A stretch of DNA of 64,000 nt, from positions 1 to 64,000 of the forward strand of contig NZ_FOKF01000027.1 in the NCBI RefSeq assembly GCF_900111995.1, written 5' to 3'. Positions 26,972 to 35,888 of the stretch are shown in pieces. Source of the DNA: Collimonas sp. OK607 (GTDB lineage Bacteria > Pseudomonadota > Gammaproteobacteria > Burkholderiales > Burkholderiaceae_D). A program made the position numbers and the translations under genes. The notes beneath the pieces were generated by a model, which did no database searches, had not been told where the DNA came from, and saw only the letters and a list, made by a program, of their open reading frames with translations. How positions within the stretch are numbered: the stretch's first letter is position 1; each line of letters opens with the position of its first letter.

Positions 26972-27760
26972 TCAATTAGGTAATTCAACCGAGCCGTCGG
27001 GCCGGACCAGGCCGCTCAGCATCTGACCGGCCTGGGTCTTGACCTGGATTGTCGCACCGGCAGCGGCATTGGTCATCGCCCGTCCTTCGGTGCTGACTAC
27101 GAATCCCGAGCCCTGGGATTGTACTTTGACGTTTTGTCCCTGTTGTATCACGGTTGCGCCACGCAGCAGTTCCAGCCGCAGCGGCGCGCCCGAGGCAATC
27201 CGGTTCGAGGCTACCATGCCGCTGGCTTGCCGTGGGTTGGTAATCACGCCGCGAGGCAGGGCGCTGAGATCGCCCTGGCGCAACTGGATATCGGCGGCGC
27301 TCAGAGTGTCGCCGGCGTTGATGGGGCGGCTGGCTACATAATAATCCGCTACTACAGCCACATAGGCGGGAACATAGCGGGTCCACGATGGCGTCGCGAG
27401 ACCGTCGCCGCTGCCAGTGCTGTTGCCATTACAGCGCAAGCCGACCGAGACGCGGCCCCACACCCGGGCGCCGTTGGGCAGGAAGGCTTCGAGCGCATCG
27501 CAGGGGGGCAGGGCGCCTGACATGGGCGTATCGATGCGAATGCTGACCTTGCCTGGCAGGCCGCCGGTCTGGGTCAGCAGGAACTGTTCAATCACGGGTT
27601 TGGCGCTGCCGCTGAGTTCTGCGGCCCGGGCGCATGCGGTATGGCTGCCGATGCTCAATCCTGCGGCTACAAGTAAGGACAGGAAGTGCGAGCAGGTAAT
27701 TTTAGGAATGCGTGCAGAAAGACTCGCAGAACGGCGCCGCCGGAATAAATTCGCATGCAT
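26972..27760 (-). CDS. flgA: Flagellar P-ring assembly chaperone FlgA
   Basis: A 262-residue periplasmic protein needed to assemble FlgI into the P ring. A signal peptide spans about residues 22-47 (FLSLLVAAGLSIGSHTACA). The C-terminal part is an SAF domain: VASRPINAGDTLSAADIQLR, then LPRGVITNPRQASGMVASNR, IASGAPLRLELL and VQSQGSGFVVSTEGRAMTNA. A cysteine pair (PPCDALEAF and LRC) matches FlgA. It lies 96 bases upstream of flgM on the same strand. Confidence 0.92.
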   Translation of the reverse strand: MHANLFRRRRSASLSARIPKITCSHFLSLLVAAGLSIGSHTACARAAELSGSAKPVIEQFLLTQTGGLPGKVSIRIDTPMSGALPPCDALEAFLPNGARVWGRVSVGLRCNGNSTGSGDGLATPSWTRYVPAYVAVVADYYVASRPINAGDTLSAADIQLRQGDLSALPRGVITNPRQASGMVASNRIASGAPLRLELLRGATVIQQGQNVKVQSQGSGFVVSTEGRAMTNAAAGATIQVKTQAGQMLSGLVRPDGSVELPN

Positions 27761-27971
27761 AAAAATCTTCCCTATCCAAAATCCGTTGCGGCCGAATATC
27801 CGCGATCAGATTCTAGACAATAGTCCGGCATCGCCAAGCGCCGAACTGGATAGCGATTCGCGTGTTGTTTGGGCCATTGGATTGAAATCCCATACCTATA
27901 ATGAACTGTGAAAATTTGTCCTGCCGGCGCAAAGATCTGGCGGCCCACGCACAGTGAACTAAGGATATCGA

Positions 27972-28241
27972 ATGGCGAATGTGAACGATTGCAATGAGGA
28001 GTTCCCGGCTACGCTGGCAGGCTTTCTGCGGCAGATGCGTTTGAAGCAAACCGGCGAGAACGGCAAGAGAATGTCGTTGACTGCAATGCACCGCCGTTGC
28101 GGTTTATCAGTACCGGTGCTGAGCAAACTCGAAACCGGCAGGGTAATCGATCCCAGCGGTTCGACTATCAAGCGGATACTCGCCGGCTACCAGCTTAGCT
28201 TCGACGACGTGGCCAGATATTTTCCGAATCCAAAAAGATGA
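27972..28241 (+). CDS. Small XRE-type helix-turn-helix protein between flgA and flgB
   Basis: An 89-residue protein that is mostly one DNA-binding domain. FPATLAGFLRQMRLKQTGEN, then MSLTAMHRRCGLSVPVLSKL, ETGRVIDPSGSTIKRILAGY and LSFDDVARYF fit a Cro/CI-type helix-turn-helix. There is no other domain. It is divergent from flgA (211-base gap) and followed by an AT-rich tandem repeat and flgB. An AAGGATATCGA ribosome site precedes the ATG. I do not recognise it as a known flagellar regulator; position suggests control of flgA or flgB operons, which is inference. Confidence 0.75.
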   Translation: MANVNDCNEEFPATLAGFLRQMRLKQTGENGKRMSLTAMHRRCGLSVPVLSKLETGRVIDPSGSTIKRILAGYQLSFDDVARYFPNPKR

Positions 28242-28250
28242 TGGTGTGTC

Positions 28251-28304
28251 TTTGAATCTCAATTCTGATTCTCAATCTTGATTCTTGATTTTGAATCTTG
28301 AATT
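28251..28304. repeat. AT-rich degenerate tandem repeat upstream of flgB
   Basis: Four imperfect copies, 12-14 bases each, of a TTxTGATTCTCAA-like unit (TTTGAATCTCAA, TTCTGATTCTCAA, TCTTGATTCTTGA, TTTTGAATCTTGAA). They lie between the XRE-type gene and flgB and are a candidate operator array or UP-like element. Confidence 0.65.
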
Positions 28305-28397
28305 AAAGCCCATTAAGCCGCCTGTTCCAGCGATTGCCGCCAGTTGCCGATACCTATAATCGCTTTCATCAAAAGGTCTGTTGAGGGTAGGTACAAG

Positions 28398-28805
28398 ATG
28401 GTCGATAAACTGGATGCAGCACTGCGCTTTCAACAGGAAGCACTGAATTTGCGGGCGCGCCGGCAAGAAGTTTTGTCGTCGAATATCGCGCATGCCGACA
28501 CGCCTAATTACAAGGCACGCGATTTCGATTTCAGCAGCAGCCTGACGCAAGCCATGGCGCAAGGCCGGCAAGCGCAATCGATCAGCATGGCAACCACTTC
28601 CGGGCGCCACATCCAGGGTGAAGCCACAGTCGCCGGCGATCCGGATTTATTGTATCGGGTGCCAACCCAATCCAGCATCGACGGCAACACAGTGGAGATG
28701 GATGTCGAGCGCGTCAATTTTACCGACAACGCTGTGCATTATGAGTCCGGCCTGACCATCATAGGCGCACAAATCAAGTCATTGCTGTCGGCAGTACAGC
28801 AATGA
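28398..28805 (+). CDS. flgB: Flagellar proximal rod protein FlgB
   Basis: A 135-residue rod subunit. The rod-protein N-terminal motif reads LSSNIAHADTPNYKARDFDF; the C-terminal helix ends VHYESGLTIIGAQIKSLLSA. I chose ATG 28398 (MVDKLDAALRFQQEALNLRA), matching the family start, with GAGGGTAGG upstream. First gene of the flgB-flgL run. No confident promoter found; GCCGATAC at 28348-28355 resembles a sigma-28 -10 but lacks a -35. Confidence 0.95.
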   Translation: MVDKLDAALRFQQEALNLRARRQEVLSSNIAHADTPNYKARDFDFSSSLTQAMAQGRQAQSISMATTSGRHIQGEATVAGDPDLLYRVPTQSSIDGNTVEMDVERVNFTDNAVHYESGLTIIGAQIKSLLSAVQQ

Positions 28806-28848
28806 TTAATTATTCAATGACCCGTCTGTAATAGCCAAGGGATCAGGT

Positions 28849-29277
28849 ATGTCATCTTCCAATGTTTCCATGAATATTTTCGACGTTGCAGGTTCCGCCA
28901 TGAGTGCGCAATCGCAACGCATGAACGTCACCGCCAGCAACCTGGCCAATGCCGATAGCGTGTCCGGCCCGGACGGCCAGCCGTATCGCGCCAAGCAGGT
29001 AGTGTTTGCAGTGGCGGCAGGCGATCAGCAAGACGGGTCCGCTGCGGTCGGCGGGGTGCAGGTAACGGGTGTGGTGGAAGACCAGTCGCCCTTGCGGATG
29101 GTGTACAACCCCAAGCATCCACTGGCCGATGCCAGCGGTTACGTCACCATGCCGAACGTCAACGTGGTGGAAGAAATGGTCAACATGATCTCGGCTTCGC
29201 GCTCGTATCAAGCCAACGTGGAAGTACTCAATACCGCCAAGACCATGATGTTGAAAACGCTGACGATTGGTCAGTGA
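28849..29277 (+). CDS. flgC: Flagellar proximal rod protein FlgC
   Basis: A 142-residue rod protein. [20 protein letters not shown] with following [10 protein letters not shown] is the FlgC rod signature; the C-terminus has [20 protein letters not shown] and [20 protein letters not shown]. Start ATG 28849 has AAGGGA upstream; an internal ATG at 28870 (MNIFDVAG) is a weaker alternative. It sits 43 bases after flgB. Confidence 0.95.
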   Translation: MSSSNVSMNIFDVAGSAMSAQSQRMNVTASNLANADSVSGPDGQPYRAKQVVFAVAAGDQQDGSAAVGGVQVTGVVEDQSPLRMVYNPKHPLADASGYVTMPNVNVVEEMVNMISASRSYQANVEVLNTAKTMMLKTLTIGQ

Positions 29278-29351
29278 GCAGTACAGCATTAAATTCAGAA
29301 TCAATTGATTGAATAATTCGCGGTGTCGCACCGCATCAGGAGAGAACCATC

Positions 29352-30014
29352 ATGGCAGTTTCGGGCGTCACATCAACGGATAACAGTGCGGCAAATGCGC
29401 TGGCGGGAGCGTCGTCCAGCAGTTCGGATCAAGAGCAGCGCTTTCTCAAATTGCTGGTTACTCAATTGAATAACCAGGATCCTCTGAATCCCTTGAGCAA
29501 TTCTGAACTGACTTCCCAGCTGGCGCAGATGAGCACCGTCAGCGGCATCGAAAACCTGAATAGCACGCTGTCATCGCTGGTAGCGCAAACCGGCGCCAGC
29601 CAGACCCTGCAGGCGGCTTCATTGATCGGCCATACGGTATTGACGCCGGGCAGCGAGGTCGCGCTCAAGGACAGCGCCGCGACTTCGTTCGGGATCGACA
29701 TGCAAGGTGGCGCCGATGCGGTCAAGGTCACGATTACAGACGCCGCCGGCAATACGGTACGGACGATTGATGTGGGAGCGCTGCCTCAAGGCACCAAGAC
29801 CTTGTCATGGGACGGCAAGAACGATACCGGTACCGCGATGGGCGATGGCGCATACAAGATCAGCGTGGCCGCGTCTGTTGGCGGCAGCGCAGTCGCCGCC
29901 AACACGCTGACGTACTCGCAAGTTGCGAGCGTGGCGCAGACGGCCAGCGGCGTCACATTGAATCTGGGTGCAGCCGGTACGGTGGCATTGAGCGACGTTA
30001 AGCAATTTCTATAA
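29352..30014 (+). CDS. flgD: Hook-capping scaffold protein FlgD
   Basis: A 220-residue protein that caps the growing hook and is removed on completion. The N-terminal export/cap motif is FLKLLVTQLNNQDPLNPLSN followed by SELTSQLAQMSTVSGIENL. The C-terminal part has the FlgD Ig-like fold (VKVTITDAAGNTVRTIDVGA, GTKTLSWDGKNDTG). A GGAGAG site precedes the ATG. Immediately upstream of flgE, its structural partner. Confidence 0.95.
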   Translation: MAVSGVTSTDNSAANALAGASSSSSDQEQRFLKLLVTQLNNQDPLNPLSNSELTSQLAQMSTVSGIENLNSTLSSLVAQTGASQTLQAASLIGHTVLTPGSEVALKDSAATSFGIDMQGGADAVKVTITDAAGNTVRTIDVGALPQGTKTLSWDGKNDTGTAMGDGAYKISVAASVGGSAVAANTLTYSQVASVAQTASGVTLNLGAAGTVALSDVKQFL

Positions 30015-30092
30015 ATCCGGCTTTTTTCATTATTTTTCCGGCGCTCGGAAACTGAAAAAATTGCTGCAAATTGATTTCAAAAGGAGTTAACC

Positions 30093-31298
30093 ATGGGTTT
30101 TCAACAAGGCGTAAGCGGATTGAATGCAAGTTCCAGCAATCTCGATGTGATCGGCAATAACGTTGCCAACTCGGGTACCGTGGGCTTCAAGGCAGGCAGT
30201 GTATTGTTTGCCGACGTATATGCAGGGTCGCGCGTCGGCCTGGGCACCCAGGTAGCTGGCGTTTCGCAGAATTTCACGCAGGGAGCGGTGCAGACCAGCA
30301 CCCGCGCACTGGATGTGGCTATCACCAATGGCGATGGCTTTTTCCGCCTGGCCAGTCCTTCCGGCGAAGTATCTTATTCGCGCAATGGCCAGTTCAATAT
30401 CGATAAAGACAACTACATCGTCAATTCCGGCGGCCTGCGCCTGACCGGCTACCAGGTTGGCGCTAACGGCAGCATCGCCGGCGGCTCGCCGGCACCGTTG
30501 CAGCTGCCGGCTACCGCAATGACGCCAAATGCGACCACCAAGATTAACGCGCAATACAACATCGATTCACGCAGCACGGTACCGGCAACTGCAACATTCG
30601 ATGCGACCGATTCGACCAGTTTCAATTATCAGAATGCGGTTACCGGTTATGACTCGCTGGGTAATCCGCATGAAATCACGAATTTCTTTGTCAAGACCGC
30701 GGCCAATTCCTGGGACGTCTATCAAACCGTCGACGGCGGCGCCAGCAGCAACATCGGTTCGCTGGTCTTCGATGCGACCGGCACGCTGAAAACGCCAGCC
30801 AACGGCATTATTACGCCTCCTGCTCCGACCACGTTAACCAACGGCGCTAATCCGCTCAACTTCACGATCAACCTGACCGGCACTACGCAGTTCGGCAATG
30901 ACAACGCTGTCGCCAAGCAGACTCAGGACGGTTACACCTCGGGCACTCTGACCGCCTTTGCAATCAATCCAAACGGCACGGTAACCGGCAAATATTCGAA
31001 TGAACAGACCAAGACCCTGGGTCAGATCGTCTTGACTTCGTTTGCCAATCCGGACGGCTTGAAGTCCCAGGGCGGCAACGTGTGGTCGGAAACAGCGGCA
31101 TCGGGCCAGCCTCTGGTCGGTACCGCCGGCGCCGGCACCAAGGTAGGTTCCTTGACATCCGGCGCGCTGGAATCTTCCAACGTCGACCTTACTGCCGAGC
31201 TGGTCAACATGATCATTGCGCAACGGACTTATCAAGCCAATGCGCAAACCGTGAAGACGCAGGATCAGGTCATGCAGACCTTGGTCAGCATGCGTTGA
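30093..31298 (+). CDS. flgE: Flagellar hook protein FlgE
   Basis: The 401-residue subunit of the hook. N-terminus MGFQQGVSGLNASSSNLDVI with GNNVANSGTVGFKAG; C-terminus SNVDLTAELVNMIIAQRTYQ ANAQ, both standard for the axial-protein family. The central hook domain is about residues 90-350. AGGAGT lies upstream. Length is typical. Confidence 0.96.
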   Translation: MGFQQGVSGLNASSSNLDVIGNNVANSGTVGFKAGSVLFADVYAGSRVGLGTQVAGVSQNFTQGAVQTSTRALDVAITNGDGFFRLASPSGEVSYSRNGQFNIDKDNYIVNSGGLRLTGYQVGANGSIAGGSPAPLQLPATAMTPNATTKINAQYNIDSRSTVPATATFDATDSTSFNYQNAVTGYDSLGNPHEITNFFVKTAANSWDVYQTVDGGASSNIGSLVFDATGTLKTPANGIITPPAPTTLTNGANPLNFTINLTGTTQFGNDNAVAKQTQDGYTSGTLTAFAINPNGTVTGKYSNEQTKTLGQIVLTSFANPDGLKSQGGNVWSETAASGQPLVGTAGAGTKVGSLTSGALESSNVDLTAELVNMIIAQRTYQANAQTVKTQDQVMQTLVSMR

Positions 31299-31356
31299 TG
31301 ATGGATTTCGTTAGCGTTAATGCTGGTGCTGCAATCGAAATTATCCAGGAGAAAAC

Positions 31357-32103
31357 ATGGATCGCATGATCTATATCGCCATGAGCGGCGCCAAGCAGGT
31401 CATGGAGCAGCAAGCTTCGGCGGCTAACAATATGGCGAACGTGTCGACTCCCGGGTTCCGGGCTCAGCTGAATAATTTCCGGGCGGTGCCGGTAGTCGGC
31501 CAGGAAGCGGCAACCAGGGCTTTTGTGGTGACATCGACACCAGGCGCCGACATGAGTAACGGGCCCGTGACGGAAACCGGGCGGCCGATGGATGTGGCGG
31601 TGCGCGGCGACGGCTGGCTGGCGGTGCAGACCGCAGACGGCGGCGAGGCGTATACCCGGGTCGGCAATTTGCAGGTTGGCGCCGACGGCCAGTTGATGAC
31701 AATGAGCAAGTTGCCCGTAATCGGCGATGCCGGGCCGATGGCGGTGCCGCCGGGCGCCGCCGTGATGATCTCTGCCGACGGCCTGGTGAGCGCCATCGGC
31801 GCTGGCGATCCGGCCACCAATGTAGCCCAGGTTGGCCGTTTGAAACTGGTCAATCCGGCCGCTGCCGATTTGCAACGCGGCGATGACGGCCTGTTTCGCA
31901 TGCGCGCCGGCGCCGCAACGCCGGATACCGATCCGACGGTGACGCTGCAGACCGGGGCGATCGAAGGCAGCAATGTCAATCCGGTGTCGGCGATGGTCGA
32001 CATGATTGCCAATGCGCGCAGTTTTGAAATGCAGATGAAGGCGGTCAAGAGTGCCGATGAAAATGACCAGCGCGCGAACCAGTTGCTGAGCATGAGCACC
32101 TAA
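31357..32103 (+). CDS. flgF: Flagellar proximal rod protein FlgF
   Basis: A 248-residue rod protein. It starts MDRMIYIAMSGAKQVMEQQA, then NNMANVSTPGFRAQ; the body has MDVAVRGDGWLAVQTADGGE and the C-terminus GSNVNPVSAMVDMIANARSF. These distinguish FlgF from FlgG. An AGGAG site precedes the ATG. 58 bases after flgE. Confidence 0.95.
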   Translation: MDRMIYIAMSGAKQVMEQQASAANNMANVSTPGFRAQLNNFRAVPVVGQEAATRAFVVTSTPGADMSNGPVTETGRPMDVAVRGDGWLAVQTADGGEAYTRVGNLQVGADGQLMTMSKLPVIGDAGPMAVPPGAAVMISADGLVSAIGAGDPATNVAQVGRLKLVNPAAADLQRGDDGLFRMRAGAATPDTDPTVTLQTGAIEGSNVNPVSAMVDMIANARSFEMQMKAVKSADENDQRANQLLSMST

Positions 32104-32171
32104 TTTGCCGTCGTTATTTCACCGCAGTTATTTGACTGCAGTTAGTTTAATTTTTTGACAGGAATTTCACC

Positions 32172-32954
32172 ATGATGCGTTCCCTTTCCATTGCCAAAAG
32201 CGGTCTCGACGCGCAACAGCAGCAGCTCGACGTGATTTCCAATAACCTGGCCAACGTCAGCACTACCGGCTTCAAGCGCAGCCGCGCGGTGTTCGAAGAT
32301 CTGATGTATCAAAACCTGCGCCAGGTAGGCGGCCAGACTTCCGACCAGACCAATCTGCCGTCGGGTTTGCAGATCGGCACCGGGGTACGGCTGGTGGCGA
32401 CCGAACGGATCCATACCCAGGGTAATCCGACCAAGACCGACAATACAAAAGATGTGGCGATCACCGGCGAAGGTTTTTTTCAGGTGCAAATGCCTGATGG
32501 CACCACGGCCTACACACGCGATGGTTCGTTTCAATCAGATTCGACCGGCCAGTTGGTCACCGCCAGCGGTTATCCGGTGCAACCGGCCATCACGATTCCG
32601 CAAAATGCTACCAGCATGACCATCGCCAAGGACGGCACGGTATCGGTAACCCAGGCTGGCAGCACTGCCAGCGTGCAGGTTGGCCAGATCCAGCTGGCGA
32701 CCTTCTTGAATTCGACCGGCCTGCAAAGCAATGGCGAGAACCTGTACACGGAAACCAATGCTTCCGGCACCGCTAACCAAACCACACCGGGCCAGAACGG
32801 CGCCGGCACGCTGAGCCAGGGGTATACCGAATCGTCGAACGTGAATGTGGTGGAAGAACTGGTGAACATGATCCAGACCCAGCGTTCCTACGAAATCAAC
32901 AGCAAGGCAGTCACCACTTCAGACCAGATGTTGCAGCGCCTGACGCAGTTGTGA
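32172..32954 (+). CDS. flgG: Flagellar distal rod protein FlgG
   Basis: A 260-residue distal rod subunit. [48 protein letters not shown] and the C-terminal [20 protein letters not shown] are FlgG signatures. Its stop TGA overlaps the flgH ATG by one base (TGATG). A second ATG (32175) directly follows the first. Confidence 0.96.
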   Translation: MMRSLSIAKSGLDAQQQQLDVISNNLANVSTTGFKRSRAVFEDLMYQNLRQVGGQTSDQTNLPSGLQIGTGVRLVATERIHTQGNPTKTDNTKDVAITGEGFFQVQMPDGTTAYTRDGSFQSDSTGQLVTASGYPVQPAITIPQNATSMTIAKDGTVSVTQAGSTASVQVGQIQLATFLNSTGLQSNGENLYTETNASGTANQTTPGQNGAGTLSQGYTESSNVNVVEELVNMIQTQRSYEINSKAVTTSDQMLQRLTQL

Positions 32955-33637
32955 TGACGGAGCCGACATTGAAATATTGCGCCAAATTTTTGTTGCTGAT
33001 GGCTGCGTTGCTAGGTGGTTGTGCGCAATTGCCGCGCGAGCCGCTGGTGCAGCAGCCCATGACCGCGCGCGCCGAAGTGCGTCCGGCAGTGGCAGTGAAT
33101 GGCGCCATCTATCAATCCGGCTTCGGCAGCCAGGCTTTATTTGAGGATCGGCGGCCGCGCAATGTCGGCGATATCCTGACCATTATCGTCAGTGAGAACG
33201 TTAACGCCAGCAAGAATTCGGCCGCCAACGCCAGCCGCAACGGCAGCGCCAGTAGCGGCCTGGCGGCGATACCAAAGATTTTCGGTGGCTTGTTCGGTAA
33301 TCTGGATACCGATGCCAAGGCCACCAACGCACTCACCTCCAAAGGCGGCGCCAATGCGGCCAATACCTTTAACGGCGTGATTACCGTTACCGTGACTGAA
33401 GTACTGGGCAACGGCAACCTGATGGTCAGCGGCGAGAAACAGATGATGATCAACCAGGGCACGGAATTCATCCGTTTTTCCGGCGTGGTCAATCCGCGCA
33501 CGGTAAGCGGCAACAACAGCGTGGCCTCGACCCAGGTGGCCGATGCCAGAATCGAATATAGCGCCAAAGGCTATATCGACGAAGCACAAAACATGGGCTG
33601 GCTGCAGCGTTTCTTCCTCAACGTCTTACCGTTCTGA
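32954..33637 (+). CDS. flgH: Flagellar L-ring lipoprotein FlgH
   Basis: The 227-residue outer-membrane L-ring subunit. A lipoprotein signal ends in the lipobox LLGGC ([18 protein letters not shown]). The mature part has [20 protein letters not shown] and the C-terminal [21 protein letters not shown] chose the ATG at 32954, which shares a base with the flgG stop; GTG 32951 is also in frame. Three bases separate it from flgI. Confidence 0.96.
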   Translation: MTEPTLKYCAKFLLLMAALLGGCAQLPREPLVQQPMTARAEVRPAVAVNGAIYQSGFGSQALFEDRRPRNVGDILTIIVSENVNASKNSAANASRNGSASSGLAAIPKIFGGLFGNLDTDAKATNALTSKGGANAANTFNGVITVTVTEVLGNGNLMVSGEKQMMINQGTEFIRFSGVVNPRTVSGNNSVASTQVADARIEYSAKGYIDEAQNMGWLQRFFLNVLPF

Positions 33638-33639
33638 CC

Positions 33640-34791
33640 ATGCGATCACGAATTCAGCGTTTCCTTCAGCAATTTTTGCAACCTGCCGGCTGCAGTCGGG
33701 CCGGCTTGTGTTTGATGCTTTGCATGATGGGCAGTACGCCGGCAGTGCAGGCGGAGCGACTCAAGGAACTGGCCAGCATCCAGGGCGTGCGCGATAACCC
33801 GTTGATCGGCTACGGCCTGATGGTCGGCCTGGATGGCAGCGGCGACCAGACCATGCAAACGCCGTTCACCACGCAAACGTTGAACAACATGCTGTCGCAA
33901 CTCGGCATTTCGATGGCGCCTGGCACCAACATGCAGCTGAAGAACGTGGCTGCAGTGATGGTGACCGCAACCTTGCCATCATTCGCACGACCCGGACAAA
34001 ACATCGATGTCACAGTGTCTTCGATGGGTAACGCCAAGAGCCTGCGCGGCGGCACCTTGCTGATGACGCCGCTCAAGGGCGCCGACGGCACCGTGTATGC
34101 GATCGCCCAGGGCAATATGGTAGTGGGCGGCGCCGGCGCATCGGCCAACGGCAGCAAGGTGCAAATCAATCAGCTCAGCTCCGGCCGGATTCCTGCCGGC
34201 GCTATCGTCGAGCGTGCTGTGACTTCACCGCTGGGTGAGGCAAATACGCTGACCTTGGAATTGAATGTCTCCGATTTCGGCACGGCGCAGAAAGCAGTCG
34301 ATGCGATCAATCGCAGTTTCGGCGCCGGTACCGCCAATGCCCTCGACGGACGGGTGATCCAGGTGGCGGCGCCGGCACAGGCGGAGGCGCGAGTGAGCTT
34401 CCTGGCGCGCATGGAAAATCTCGATATCACGCCGGCGCAGGCTGCTGCGCGGGTAGTCATCAATGCGCGCACCGGTTCGGTGGTAATGAACCAGACTGTG
34501 CGGGTACTGGATTGCGCGGTGGCACATGGCAATTTGTCAGTAGTGATCAACACCCAGCCTGTGATCAGCCAGCCTGGCCCGTTTTCAGGTGGCAGCACGG
34601 TGGTTACGCAGACCTCGCAAATCCAGGTGAACCAGTCCGGCGGCGCCTTGCAGGTAGTCAAGAGCGGTGCTTCACTGGCCGATGTGGTGAAAGGTTTGAA
34701 TTCGCTGGGCGCCAATCCGCAGGATCTGGTCTCGATCCTGCAGGCGATGAAGGCAGCAGGTGCTTTGCGCGCCGAACTTGAAATCATTTGA
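33640..34791 (+). CDS. flgI: Flagellar P-ring protein FlgI
   Basis: A 383-residue periplasmic P-ring subunit that surrounds the rod at the peptidoglycan layer. The signal peptide is residues 1-38 (ends GSTPAVQA). The mature start [33 protein letters not shown] is diagnostic, as are [20 protein letters not shown] and the C-terminal [20 protein letters not shown]. Assembly needs FlgA. Confidence 0.96.
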   Translation: MRSRIQRFLQQFLQPAGCSRAGLCLMLCMMGSTPAVQAERLKELASIQGVRDNPLIGYGLMVGLDGSGDQTMQTPFTTQTLNNMLSQLGISMAPGTNMQLKNVAAVMVTATLPSFARPGQNIDVTVSSMGNAKSLRGGTLLMTPLKGADGTVYAIAQGNMVVGGAGASANGSKVQINQLSSGRIPAGAIVERAVTSPLGEANTLTLELNVSDFGTAQKAVDAINRSFGAGTANALDGRVIQVAAPAQAEARVSFLARMENLDITPAQAAARVVINARTGSVVMNQTVRVLDCAVAHGNLSVVINTQPVISQPGPFSGGSTVVTQTSQIQVNQSGGALQVVKSGASLADVVKGLNSLGANPQDLVSILQAMKAAGALRAELEII

Positions 34792-34799
34792 GGTAGCGC

Positions 34800-35777
34800 A
34801 TGAGTGTCTCCTGGCCTGCAGGAACTATCAATAGCAACAACCGCAGCGGCGATCTGGATCAACGCTTCGCGCTGGATGTGCAGGGCGTCGACGCTTTGCG
34901 CCGCACCACCAGGAATTCGCCGCAAGACGGTTTGAAACAGGTTTCGCGCCAGTTTGAAGCGATGTTCATGCAGATGGTGTTGAAAAGCATGCGCGAGGCG
35001 ACACCGTCGGATGGCATGTTCGATAGCCAGCAGGAAAAAATGTATACCTCCATGCTGGATCAGCAACTGGCGCAGAATCTGTCAGGGCGCGGCCTTGGCC
35101 TGGCAGAAGCCATGCAGGCCCAGCTTAGCCGCACCGTCGATCCGGCCCAGCAGCAGCCATCGGCGCTCAGCAAGATGTCGGCGCAACTGCTGGAACAGCA
35201 TCCGGCCCACCCCCCCGCAGCGGCTCCCGCGGCAGCGCCAATACCGAACTCCGGCAATTTGCAGAATCTATCCCTGTACGATGCGGCCGATTATGGTTCC
35301 GGGCGCAATGCCGCCGGTAACTCGCAAGGGTACGTCGACCAGTTCCTGTCCCGCATGACTTCTTCGGCACAGGTCGCCAGCAAGGCCAGCGGCGTGCCGG
35401 CGCAACTGATCCTGGCGCAGGCGGCACTGGAGTCGGGCTGGGGCAAGCGCGAAATCAAGGGCGACGACGGCAGCCGCAGCCATAACCTGTTTGGCATCAA
35501 GGCCAGCAAGGCATGGAAGGGGCCGGTGGTCCAGGCGGTCACGACCGAATACATAGATGGCGTGCCACAGCAGACCAAGGCTTCGTTCCGCGCGTACGCT
35601 TCGTATGACGAAGCATTCACCGACTACGCCCGATTCCTGGCGAGCAATCCGCGCTATGCGCAGGTGCTGGCGACGCGCGATCCGGCCGAGGCCGCACATG
35701 GCTTGCAACGCGCAGGCTACGCCACCGATCCGCAGTATGGCGAGAAGCTGGTGCGCATCATGAAGCAAATTCTCTGA
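34800..35777 (+). CDS. flgJ: Rod-cap / peptidoglycan hydrolase FlgJ (bifunctional)
   Basis: A 325-residue protein. The N-terminal rod-binding domain (about 1-110) has FEAMFMQMVLKSMREATPSD and QNLSGRGLGLAEAM. The C-terminal glucosaminidase domain (about 170-322) has SGVPAQLILAQAALESGWGK with catalytic Glu211, HNLFGIKASKAWKG, and NPRYAQVL. The linker is Pro/Ala-rich. It locally opens peptidoglycan for the rod. The dual-domain form is usual in beta- and gammaproteobacteria. Confidence 0.95.
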   Translation: MSVSWPAGTINSNNRSGDLDQRFALDVQGVDALRRTTRNSPQDGLKQVSRQFEAMFMQMVLKSMREATPSDGMFDSQQEKMYTSMLDQQLAQNLSGRGLGLAEAMQAQLSRTVDPAQQQPSALSKMSAQLLEQHPAHPPAAAPAAAPIPNSGNLQNLSLYDAADYGSGRNAAGNSQGYVDQFLSRMTSSAQVASKASGVPAQLILAQAALESGWGKREIKGDDGSRSHNLFGIKASKAWKGPVVQAVTTEYIDGVPQQTKASFRAYASYDEAFTDYARFLASNPRYAQVLATRDPAEAAHGLQRAGYATDPQYGEKLVRIMKQIL

Positions 35778-35805
35778 TTTCTTTGCATAGAACCGATCAT
35801 TACCC

Positions 35806-35832
35806 TCAAATTTCCCGGGCTGCTGCCGTTAT
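35806..35832 (+). promoter_or_regulatory. Sigma-28 (FliA) promoter for flgK-flgL
   Basis: TCAAATTT, 11 bases, then GCCGTTAT: 6 of 8 in each box with exact spacing. It lies in the 111-base gap before flgK, where flgKL are expected to have their own late promoter. The -10 is identical to the flgM one and is preceded by the same GCT. Confidence 0.65.
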
Positions 35833-35888
35833 ATCTTAAGTGAGCTTGGCGGAGTCGCCGGGCAGTTGCCCTCTTAAAGGACGAATGT

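Noticed and set aside
26877-26975. Longer ATG form of flgM
   Set aside because: It would be translated through the sigma-28 promoter; the TTG at 26876 starts the family MKI motif and has a good ribosome site.
28340-28356. GCCGATAC before flgB as a sigma-28 promoter
   Set aside because: No acceptable -35 at the right spacing; flgB is also not normally a late gene.
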